This document shows, piece after piece, positions 26,268-33,785 of a DNA stretch of 64,000 bases. The translations under genes and the position numbers were made by a program. Location of the stretch: contig NZ_JQNK01000009.1 of NCBI RefSeq assembly GCF_000745215.1, positions 868,001-932,000 on the forward strand, read 5' to 3'. The notes beneath the pieces are model-generated. The model had not been told where the DNA came from and ran no database searches. It worked only from the letters and a program-made list of their open reading frames with translations. This DNA is from Methylosinus sp. PW1. Its GTDB lineage: Bacteria > Pseudomonadota > Alphaproteobacteria > Rhizobiales > Beijerinckiaceae. Within the stretch, counting starts at the first letter, position 1. Each line of letters opens with the position of its first letter.

Positions 26268-26581
26268 TTTTGATCGGTCTTCAGGCCTTTTACGCGCCGG
26301 TCTACCTCGGCGGCGAACGCGTCCTCGATGATGCCGACGATCACCTCGGCTGTCCTTCCGGCTCCGGCAGCGGCGATGCAAGCGTCGGTCGTCCTGGCGA
26401 CGACGTCTCCGCATTCGGATTCGATGTAGATCAGACGGGACGCCGCCATGTGCCACCGCATCGCGATCCGCACCAGTTCCTCGATCTCGGGTCTCGGCGC
26501 CGACCTCAGGGCGTGGCGGGCGGCTTCGATCTTCGAAATATCGCTGTCGCGGGGCATTCCGAGCAATTCGTGGTCTTTCAA
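26264..26581 (-). CDS. Small soluble protein of unknown function
   Basis: 105 residues beginning MKDHELLGMPRDSDISKIEA. It looks all-helical and has no signal or membrane segment. It is coupled by a 4-bp overlap to the downstream membrane protein, so the two may act together. Confidence 0.5.
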   Translation of the reverse strand: MKDHELLGMPRDSDISKIEAARHALRSAPRPEIEELVRIAMRWHMAASRLIYIESECGDVVARTTDACIAAAGAGRTAEVIVGIIEDAFAAEVDRRVKGLKTDQK

Positions 26582-26630
26582 GGGGCTTCATGAAAACGGC
26601 GCGCCTCCTTAGCCCCGCGCAAACCGGTCG

Positions 26631-26912
26631 TCAACGCGGTCCGGTTTCCGATTCGTTTCCGACCGCCCGCGCCGCCATATCCGCCAGGGCGACGCCGACA
26701 TCCTGAACGAAGTCCGCCACGCCGGGATGGGTCTTCGCCAGTTCCCGCGCCTTCGTGTCGCGCAGCCACGGCGACAGGCTGCCGTCGCGGAAAATTCGCT
26801 CCATGTCGATGACGAACACTGCGGATGGAATCGAGATCCTGTGCAACGGCGCGTGAAATTCAGAGGACGGGAACAGCCGCGTCAGCGCGATGATTTCACT
26901 GGGTCTGAGCAT
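26631..26912 (-). CDS. Hypothetical island protein
   Basis: 93 residues beginning MLRPSEIIALTRLFPSSEF. No motif recognised. It lies between two other minus-strand unknowns, 13 bp after the end of the gene upstream, consistent with one long island operon. Confidence 0.45.
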   Translation of the reverse strand: MLRPSEIIALTRLFPSSEFHAPLHRISIPSAVFVIDMERIFRDGSLSPWLRDTKARELAKTHPGVADFVQDVGVALADMAARAVGNESETGPR

Positions 26913-26925
26913 CAGTTGGACTCCT

Positions 26926-27480
26926 TCAGATCAGATCATTGAGCAGATCGACGACTTCATTGTAGTCGACCGGCTGGACGATCAGTTCGCCGCGCTTCCG
27001 CCAGTCGCTCGTTCCGCCCCAAAAATATTCGCCGCTCGCGACGCAATAGGCGTCGGGTTTGGATCCGACGACAACGCCGTTTTCTTTCACTTCGCTCCAA
27101 TATTCGGCGCGGAAATGCAGTCCCCCATTGAAGAGGAACAGCCCCGGCCGGCAGGCCTCCAGGGAAACCGGGCCGCGCGGCGCCTCGTCTTCATCGTCGT
27201 CGTCATCGACCGGAGCCGCGTCGACTTCGTGAACGACTGTCGCCTGGAAACCTTCGAACGAGCGAAAATCGGAGGCTCGATCGAACGGGTCGGAATTTTG
27301 GTCGCGATAGACCGTCGCGATCTCGATTTCGGCGCCGCCGTCGAGGCCGAGCTGCTTCCGCAATTGACTTTCGATGATCGCCTCGATGTCCTGCACCGAG
27401 ACGCGGAACACGGCTTCCCGGCGCGTCGTTGTCGTGGTGACTTCCTTCTTCGTCTCGAATGGAATCCTGCTCATCGCCAT
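26926..27480 (-). CDS. Hypothetical island protein with acidic linker
   Basis: About 184 residues. Start at 27480 follows directly after the stop of the upstream gene (TGA-A-ATG), suggesting reinitiation; an ATG at 27474 is also possible. An acidic run (VDDDDDEDEAP) separates an N-terminal half with an ETKKEVTTTTTRREAVFRV stretch from a C-terminal half rich in aromatic residues. No family recognised. Confidence 0.5.
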   Translation of the reverse strand: MAMSRIPFETKKEVTTTTTRREAVFRVSVQDIEAIIESQLRKQLGLDGGAEIEIATVYRDQNSDPFDRASDFRSFEGFQATVVHEVDAAPVDDDDDEDEAPRGPVSLEACRPGLFLFNGGLHFRAEYWSEVKENGVVVGSKPDAYCVASGEYFWGGTSDWRKRGELIVQPVDYNEVVDLLNDLI

Positions 27481-27481
27481 T

Positions 27482-27973
27482 TCACTCCGTCTCGACATCC
27501 CAGAATTTCCCGGCGCGCTCGATCGCCGCGTCTTTCCCGGCATCGGTATTGTCGTGCGGTTCATCCAACCACGCCGCCAGCGTCCAGCCCTTGGCTTCGT
27601 GCGCGAGGACGTCGCACCATCCACGGCTGTCGACGTCGTAGAAAAGGCTCCAACCTTTGCGCGGGCGGATTTTACCCTTCTCCTTCCGTCCCTCGAACAG
27701 GACGGGATACCAGCCCGGTTTCGAAGGCGATTTCGTCGGCGGCTGCTCTTCGCGCGGCCACTGGAAGACGTTGTAGATCAGGTGATCCCCGATCCGGGCC
27801 GCCACGTCGCAATGCGCCTTGTCCGCGCCGTAGGTCGTCACGTGCTCTCCGTGCGGATCCGGATCGTCGCCGACGCGCCGGGCGTAGACGATCACCTGGT
27901 CGTAGCCGTAGTCGTCGGCGATGCGCTTGGCGGCGGAGATCGGAATCCGCTTCATTTCACGCGGCTGCGACAT
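27482..27973 (-). CDS. Hypothetical island protein
   Basis: About 163 residues from MSQPREMKRIPISAAKRI. Tryptophan-rich C-terminal part (RPRKGWSLFYDVDSRGWCDVL, KGWTLAAWL). Alternative upstream starts exist (28096, 27955), so the N terminus is uncertain. It is the first gene of the minus-strand group below the transposition module. Confidence 0.45.
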   Translation of the reverse strand: MSQPREMKRIPISAAKRIADDYGYDQVIVYARRVGDDPDPHGEHVTTYGADKAHCDVAARIGDHLIYNVFQWPREEQPPTKSPSKPGWYPVLFEGRKEKGKIRPRKGWSLFYDVDSRGWCDVLAHEAKGWTLAAWLDEPHDNTDAGKDAAIERAGKFWDVETE

Positions 27974-28112
27974 TGGAGCATTCCGGGTTGGCTTTTGACG
28001 CTTGCGTTCCTGATAGGGAACTTTTTCCGGCAAACGAGCGATATCGGATGAAAGGTTCCCGGTGAGTGTGATCACGGTTTCTGATGTCGTGCTCATCAGG
28101 CTTTTTGATGGG

Positions 28113-28168
28113 CTTCCCACTTCCGCTTCCCGCACGCTGTAGGGGTGGTGGGAAGCGGAAGTGGGAAG
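28113..28168. repeat. Perfect 19-bp inverted repeat made of GTGGGAAG units
   Basis: Arms CTTCCCACTTCCGCTTCCC (28113-28131) and its exact complement (28150-28168) flank an 18-nt loop. The right arm with its neighbouring base reads GTGGGAAG-CGGAA-GTGGGAAG, two direct repeats 13 bp apart, and the left arm mirrors it. No T-run follows on either strand, so it is unlikely to be an intrinsic terminator. It sits next to the end of the transposition module and may be a protein-binding site or transposon end. Confidence 0.6.
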
Positions 28169-28247
28169 TCAACGTCTGAGTGACTTGAGAGGGCATGCGG
28201 CCACAGCGGGGCTGATTTGGTTGCGGCCGTTTATCGCGGCGTATCAC

Positions 28248-29198
28248 TCAGCCCGTGGCGAGGCGATAGCCGTCCGTCGATTTGACGATGCGGCCCGCGG
28301 CGGCCATGGCGGCCAGACGCTGATAGAGCGTGGTGGTGCGCACGCGGCACAAGGCGCGCAGATCGGCAAAGGGCTGCGGCGCGCCGGCTTCCGCGAGGGC
28401 CGCGACGATGCGCTCGTCGATCGAGCGTGCTTCTGCGCCCTGTGCGGGTTGTGGCCTGCCGTCCACGACCTCGAGGGCGAGCGCGTCGGCGCGCTCGGTG
28501 AGCTCGAGCCTGATGGCGGGCATGGCCGACGCGGCGCGGTGCTCGACGGTCAGGGTGAGCGCGTCGCCGTCTCGGCGGAGATAGAGGTTGGAGTCGCCCC
28601 AGGCATGGAACTCTGAGGAACCACGTAGGCCTTGGCCCGCACGCATGCTGCTCGCGTTCTTTCTCGCGTGGTGGACGAGGATCACGGCGAGGCCGTGACG
28701 GCGTTGGAGCTGACGCAGGAACGCCAGCAGCGGCGCCACTTCGCCGCTGATGTTTTCGTCGATGCGATGCAGGCGCACGAAGGGGTCGAGGATGAGCAGG
28801 CGCGGCTCCAGCCGCGCGATGGTTTCCTCGAGGCTGGCGCGATCGGCGTCGAGATCGAGGCGCAGCGACGGGGCGGTGATGACCTGGATGTCGAGATCAA
28901 AGATGGAGAGGCCGGCCGCAGCGCCGATGCCCTCGATCCGGCGCCGGACGATGTGCGCCGCGTCCTCGGCGGCGTATAGCAGGACGCGGCCGGGCTTGGG
29001 TACGCCAAATCGCCTCAGGCAGGGCGCGCCGCCGGCGACGGCGACGGCCAGATCTAGCGCGAGGAAGGATTTGCAGCATTTGGGCTCGCCGCCGATGATG
29101 CCGACCGCTTCTTGGGACCACAACCCCGTGACCAGCCAGTCCTTGTCTGGAGGGCGATCGGCGAGCTGATGGGCGGGCGTGACGGGAAGCGGCGTCAT
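28248..29198 (-). CDS. RecA-fold ATPase (RepA/AAA_25-like) of the transposition module
   Basis: 316 residues. The phosphate-binding loop reads GGEPKCCKSF (residues 36-45), with Cys where Walker A normally has Gly before Lys43-Ser44; the Walker B strand is RLLILDPFVRL. The sequence VILVHHARKN matches the sensor region of RepA/DnaB-like hexameric ATPases. The C-terminal 70 residues form a winged-helix-like domain (IDERIVAALAEAGAPQPFADL). Its ATG overlaps the stop of the upstream AAA+ gene (ATGA). It could be a replication or target-remodelling factor of the transposon. Confidence 0.7.
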   Translation of the reverse strand: MTPLPVTPAHQLADRPPDKDWLVTGLWSQEAVGIIGGEPKCCKSFLALDLAVAVAGGAPCLRRFGVPKPGRVLLYAAEDAAHIVRRRIEGIGAAAGLSIFDLDIQVITAPSLRLDLDADRASLEETIARLEPRLLILDPFVRLHRIDENISGEVAPLLAFLRQLQRRHGLAVILVHHARKNASSMRAGQGLRGSSEFHAWGDSNLYLRRDGDALTLTVEHRAASAMPAIRLELTERADALALEVVDGRPQPAQGAEARSIDERIVAALAEAGAPQPFADLRALCRVRTTTLYQRLAAMAAAGRIVKSTDGYRLATG

Positions 29199-30049
29199 CG
29201 TCTACGCCGAGTTCCGGCCGCAGTCGAGAGCGGGGCGGGCGGAGGGGCCATGGCGCAAGTCTCGAAAAACAGCTTCTCGTCGATCTGTCGGGCGTCACGC
29301 TCGGCGGCCGTCGCGAGCAGCTCGCCCGCAAGCGTCATGAGCGCGCGCAGATTGCCCTGGGAGTGATCGCAGAGGGTCACGATCAGCTCCGGGGTCATCA
29401 GCGTCGTCGCGCCGGCCTGCTGCAAGGCGTGTCTGAGACAATCCTGCAGCTCCTGCGGCGTCGCCCGGTCGATAGCGAGGCGAACTCGGATGCGGCTGCC
29501 GAGCGGGAGAAGCTCGTCGGACCGCAGACGCTCCACGAGCCGTCCGTCTCCCGCCAGAACGACGGTCAACAGAATATGGGAATCGAGTTTTGCCGAGGAC
29601 AGCAAGCGCAGCTCGCTCAGGACGAGCGGCAGCATCTCCTGGGCCTCGTCGACGATCAGGACGGGCCTATTGAGAGAGTCGTCGATATGAGCCTGCCAAC
29701 GCTGTCGCAGGTTCTTGGCTCCGCCCCAGCGGTTGTTCGGGCGAAGCTCGACGCCGAAGAGATCGCCCATCTCGCGATAGAAGTCGCCGATGCCGGCCTG
29801 GGGACGGCTGATCACGCCGACCTTGACGTCGCGCTGCGTCGCCAGATGCTCGGCCAGGATGCGCAGGGCGGCGGACTTGCCGGCGCCGGGCGAGCCGGTG
29901 ACGAGGGCGAAGCCGCCCTCCTCGGCGAGTTGCGCCACGCGCCAGCAGAAGGAGCGCAGGCGCGGCGTGGCGAACAACGCTTCGGTCGGCGCGCCCGGCG
30001 CGAAGGGGTTCCACTTGAGGCCGTAGAGCGCCAATAGTTTGGGGTTCAA
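29195..30049 (-). CDS. AAA+ ATPase, TniB/ExeA-like
   Basis: 284 residues from a TTG that overlaps the stop of the transposase gene (TTGA). It begins NPKLLALYGLKWNPFAPG, the typical start of ExeA/TniB-like ATPases, then Walker A TGSPGAGKSAALRIL (residues 53-60 core) and Walker B PVLIVDEAQEM. In Tn5053/Tn7-like elements this class recruits the transposase to target DNA. Confidence 0.82.
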   Translation of the reverse strand: MNPKLLALYGLKWNPFAPGAPTEALFATPRLRSFCWRVAQLAEEGGFALVTGSPGAGKSAALRILAEHLATQRDVKVGVISRPQAGIGDFYREMGDLFGVELRPNNRWGGAKNLRQRWQAHIDDSLNRPVLIVDEAQEMLPLVLSELRLLSSAKLDSHILLTVVLAGDGRLVERLRSDELLPLGSRIRVRLAIDRATPQELQDCLRHALQQAGATTLMTPELIVTLCDHSQGNLRALMTLAGELLATAAERDARQIDEKLFFETCAMAPPPAPLSTAAGTRRRR

Positions 30050-31494
30050 GACTCTTCTCCTTCGTCCTTGGGCAGGTAGGCGGGCGGCAACCCCGTTGCA
30101 GCCCGCTGCTCCATGAGCTTGGCGAGCAGTGGCGCCATGCCACCGGCAGGCTTGATGGCGATGGGCTCCGCCGCGATCGGCTCCAGCGACCGGCGGCGCC
30201 CATCGGCGTTCTTGGTCTTGTCCTGCGGGAACAGCCGGCACAGCACCGCGCCGGTTTGCGCGTCGACGAGATGGACCCAGCCGAGGTCCCAGCTGGCGAA
30301 GCGGACCTCCAGGCGCGTGAGGTGGCGGTAGCGGTTCGGGGCCTCGAAGCGGCGGCCCTCGATCAGGAGGCTGCCGTCGCTCTTGCGCAGCGTCCGCTGC
30401 TCGGTCCTCGTGAAGGCCAGCTTGAGGCTCGCGCTGTCGGGGCTCGGCCGCGTCACCTCGGGGCCGGCGAGAAAACGCGTGACGGGCGCCTCGCCGATCT
30501 CCGAATGGATGTTGCGGTTGTACTCGTACTCGACCCAGGCCTGCGTCGCCTCGTTGAGCGTCGCCAAGCTGAGGTCCTGCACATCCTCCAACATGGCCAT
30601 CAGCCGGCCTTCGACTGGACCCCAAAACGCCTCCTGCTTGGCGTTCTGATAGGGGCTATAGGGGAGCGTCGTCTGGTGCAGGACTGCGAGCCGGCCGAGG
30701 CCCTCGCGGATCTCCGCCGCAGTCATCGCCGCGCCATTGTCGCTCATCGCGGCGCGCGGCAGGCCGCGCTTCTGGATCGCCTGTGACAGACCATGCGCGA
30801 CGTTCTCGGCCGTCTCCGCCAAATACCATTGCAGATGACAGGCGAGTCGCGAACGGTCGTCGAGAATGCCGAGCAACATTGGCGTGCGCCACTCGCCACG
30901 CGGCGTCAGCACCTTGCGCGAGCCGTGATGGAAATCCCAATGCCACAGGCCGTTGACATATTCGGCCTCGTAGCTGCGGACCTCGCGTTGCTCGAGGCGC
31001 GCCTCGGCCCGCAATGCGCCCGCCGTCAGCCGCGAGGTGAGCGGCCGGCGTTTGTCCAGACCATTGGCCCTGAGGAAGCGAAGGACGGTCGCATAAGACG
31101 GCACGGGTTGAAGCTCGGGCCGACTCGAAGCCAAGGCGACCAGATTGTCCCAGTGCAGCCTGACGCTCCAGCTCTTGTGCGCAGCGTATTGGGCGAGCAG
31201 CGCCTGGCGCAGCGGCACGCCGAGCGCTGTCTGCTGGCCGGCGTCCTGGCGACGTTTGCGGCGCAGGACGGCGATAGGGTCCTGACGCTCTCCGAGCGCC
31301 CGATAATACCAGCGCTCGATCGTGGAGGCGCCAAAGCGCACCGGCGCGCCGGTCGTTGGATGGCGCCATTCGCGCGCCGCAAGCTCAACGAGCGCCGAAC
31401 GGAGCGCGCCCTTCTCGGGCGGCGCAGCGAGAAGCTGCCCGATCACCGAAAAGCGCAGCTGCGCCCATTGCTCGTGCACCCGCCCTTTCGCCAT
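30046..31494 (-). CDS. DDE (rve) transposase, TniA/Mu-like
   Basis: 482 residues. N-terminal helix-turn-helix region (FGASTIERWYYRAL), then an rve core with Asp187 (LWHWDFHH), Asp252 (AAMSDNGAAM) and Glu288 (YQNAKQEAFWG), and a Mu-transposase-like C-terminal domain (RRFEAPNRYRHLTRLEVRF, LGWVHLVDA). This is the strand-transfer enzyme of the module. Complete frame with all three catalytic residues, so possibly active. Confidence 0.85.
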   Translation of the reverse strand: MAKGRVHEQWAQLRFSVIGQLLAAPPEKGALRSALVELAAREWRHPTTGAPVRFGASTIERWYYRALGERQDPIAVLRRKRRQDAGQQTALGVPLRQALLAQYAAHKSWSVRLHWDNLVALASSRPELQPVPSYATVLRFLRANGLDKRRPLTSRLTAGALRAEARLEQREVRSYEAEYVNGLWHWDFHHGSRKVLTPRGEWRTPMLLGILDDRSRLACHLQWYLAETAENVAHGLSQAIQKRGLPRAAMSDNGAAMTAAEIREGLGRLAVLHQTTLPYSPYQNAKQEAFWGPVEGRLMAMLEDVQDLSLATLNEATQAWVEYEYNRNIHSEIGEAPVTRFLAGPEVTRPSPDSASLKLAFTRTEQRTLRKSDGSLLIEGRRFEAPNRYRHLTRLEVRFASWDLGWVHLVDAQTGAVLCRLFPQDKTKNADGRRRSLEPIAAEPIAIKPAGGMAPLLAKLMEQRAATGLPPAYLPKDEGEES

Positions 31495-31581
31495 GCCGAC
31501 GCTCCTTGGAGTGGACTGGCGGACGGTAACGGCGGGGCCGTCGACCCGCGACGGGCGTCTTCTGCGGGCCGACGAAAACCC

Positions 31582-32154
31582 TCATGCAGCGAGCATCGGC
31601 GCGGCCCCTCCGGTGATCGGCAAAAGCAATCGCAGCAGCGCGGTCAGTCGTTCGGCGGTGGCGCCGGAAAAGCGATCCAGGAGCGCCGTCGGCAGCTCCT
31701 CTCGGGCGACGGGCGGCATGAAGGCGGCCGCGGCCACCCTCCAGAACGGGCTTGCGGCGAAGACATCGCGCCACCATTGGCGCCAGCGCTGAATCGTGTT
31801 GCGGCTTGCGCCGACAAGGTTGGAGAGCTCGCGAACCGACGCCGCCGCGCCATTGCGTATCGCCGAAACCAGCACGACGACCGCGCTGAGAAACACCTTG
31901 CGCCCGAGAAACCGGAACGACGAGGGCGTCGCGCGCTTGCGGCAGTCCTGCACAGCGCAGCAGAAGCTGAAGCGCAAATTGTGGTCTGCGCCGAGCCCGG
32001 CGGGACCGCCTCTGGGCTTGCGCAGGAAATTGCCTGAATGAAGCGCGCCGCCGCAGCGCGCGCATCTCACCTCGCGCGCCCTCGCCGCAAGATCGCGGTC
32101 GAAGGCGAGGAGAAGCTCGTGGAATCTGGCGTCCGCCAGCAGGGACCGATACAA
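31582..32154 (-). CDS. Zinc-binding protein associated with the transposition module
   Basis: About 190 residues; the TTG at 32154 is the best start before overlap with the divergent SEC-C gene, and upstream residues look like antisense shadow. CARCGG and FSFCCAVQDCRKR form a four- to five-cysteine zinc site, followed by the conserved-looking TPSSFRFLGRKVFLSAVVVLVSA and a helix-turn-helix-like ELSNLVGASRNTIQRWRQWW. Same strand as the transposase, 87 bp upstream of it. It may be a DNA-binding regulator. Confidence 0.55.
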   Translation of the reverse strand: MYRSLLADARFHELLLAFDRDLAARAREVRCARCGGALHSGNFLRKPRGGPAGLGADHNLRFSFCCAVQDCRKRATPSSFRFLGRKVFLSAVVVLVSAIRNGAAASVRELSNLVGASRNTIQRWRQWWRDVFAASPFWRVAAAAFMPPVAREELPTALLDRFSGATAERLTALLRLLLPITGGAAPMLAA

Positions 32155-32190
32155 GGGATGCCTCGTTCTTGTTCGAGAGTGAAAGCCGCG

Positions 32191-32682
<492 letters not shown>

Positions 32683-32787
32683 AATCACGATGAGTGAAGG
32701 GCTCGACTCGCAGCCCATCACGTATCCTGCTCAAAAAACCGGGTTCATGCCCTCATTTTGTCCGCGCACGCTCACCGGTCTGGAACT

Positions 32788-33027
32788 TCATGCCGACTCC
32801 TTCGACAATCGCTCCGCGGCGGCTATCGTCGAGGCCAGGATTCGGCGTTTTGCACGGTGGGCTTCCCGCGAAGACTTGAACGGGCCGAGCATACCCTCCC
32901 CTGCGGGCAGGTGCTCGTCGATGACCCAGTATTCCTGCATCCCCGAGTCGATCCTGCTCCGCCCAGTCACGCGGTATCTGGATTCATGGATCGCGATGAT
33001 CCGCATGATTCTTTGCACGATTCCCAT
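32788..33027 (-). CDS. Small island protein, C-terminal ERLSKES tail
   Basis: 79 residues. Start at 33027 has an excellent GGGAGG site 5 nt upstream. Sequence MGIVQRIMRIIAIHESRYRV at the start and AAAERLSKESA at the end. The same ERLSKES tail occurs in the neighbouring 33092-33331 gene, implying partial duplication or a shared tag. No family recognised. Confidence 0.5.
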   Translation of the reverse strand: MGIVQRIMRIIAIHESRYRVTGRSRIDSGMQEYWVIDEHLPAGEGMLGPFKSSREAHRAKRRILASTIAAAERLSKESA

Positions 33028-33091
33028 CAAATCCTCCCGAAGTCGACGCCAATGATGTCCGACCACTCGATCGCTTCCGCCGGCATCAGCA

Positions 33092-33331
33092 TCACAGGGA
33101 CTCCTTGGACAGACGTTCCACGATCCGCTCCAGTGCGGCCGCCGCGCCGGGATTGAGGGACAGCATCCCGCGAACGACGAACTGCCTTTGGGCCGGATCT
33201 ATTCGCGATGTTTCGTTGATCCCGGAAACCAGAGCGCCGGCAAGAACGTCATCGCGGCGATCTCCACGAAGGCCGCCAGACTGCTCGATCACGGCGGCCC
33301 ACTCGATCGCTTCGAGGGCGGACAGGGACAT
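33092..33331 (-). CDS. Small island protein, C-terminal ERLSKES tail
   Basis: 79 residues beginning MSLSALEAIEWAAVIEQSGG and ending RIVERLSKESL. A GAGGAAA site precedes the ATG. Apart from the last residues it does not resemble the neighbour with the same tail. Unknown function. Confidence 0.45.
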   Translation of the reverse strand: MSLSALEAIEWAAVIEQSGGLRGDRRDDVLAGALVSGINETSRIDPAQRQFVVRGMLSLNPGAAAALERIVERLSKESL

Positions 33332-33342
33332 CAGGACTTTCC

Positions 33343-33594
33343 TCAGTCCCAGAATTTTCTTGCATCATGCGGGCGCACCATTTGCATCCGCACCATCTCC
33401 TCAAGACGCTGCAACTCCATTTCAAAGACCCGGCGAAGGATGTCATTTTCCTGAGGTGTTTTTCCGCCTTCTTCCTTCTCCGAAAGCAGGAAGGCCAGCA
33501 GCTTCTCCTGATACTCAATGGCATCCTTGCTCGGACGACGACCTTTGACCGGAGAACGAGCAGAAGCCCGCTGCATCTTCCTTTCGAGAGACAT
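33343..33594 (-). CDS. Small charged island protein
   Basis: 83 residues, highly charged, beginning MSLERKMQRASARSPVKGRR. GGAGAA precedes the ATG. Likely helical with a basic N terminus and acidic C terminus, which could bind nucleic acid. Unknown function. It lies 11 bp upstream of the 33092-33331 gene. Confidence 0.45.
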   Translation of the reverse strand: MSLERKMQRASARSPVKGRRPSKDAIEYQEKLLAFLLSEKEEGGKTPQENDILRRVFEMELQRLEEMVRMQMVRPHDARKFWD

Positions 33595-33785
33595 TGGATT
33601 CTCCGTGCTTGTCGTCGGCAGCGTGTTATCCGACCTTCAAATCAATCGGTGAATCCAATCGTGGTAAAAATCAACGGTGCGAAATGTCTTTCTGAAACGC
33701 ATCGAATCCAAGGATTATTCGCTATAAGAAATATCGGGCGTTTATTTCGTATAGCGAATAAAATCCCGATACGAAGGCAGGGCCG

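Larger units (their letters stand above)
28189..32154 (-). mobile_element. Multi-gene transposition module (DDE transposase + two ATPases), ends unresolved
   Basis: Three minus-strand genes linked by 4-bp overlaps (DDE transposase, TniB/ExeA-like AAA+ ATPase, RecA-like ATPase) are preceded by a Zn-binding helper-like gene. The gene content resembles Tn7/Tn5053-type systems, where an ATPase regulates target choice. The stated bounds cover the genes only; I could not identify convincing terminal repeats. Confidence 0.6.

Noticed and set aside
28113..28168. Intrinsic terminator at the 19-bp inverted repeat
   Set aside because: No T-run follows on either strand and the arms are composed of direct subrepeats, so a binding site is more likely.
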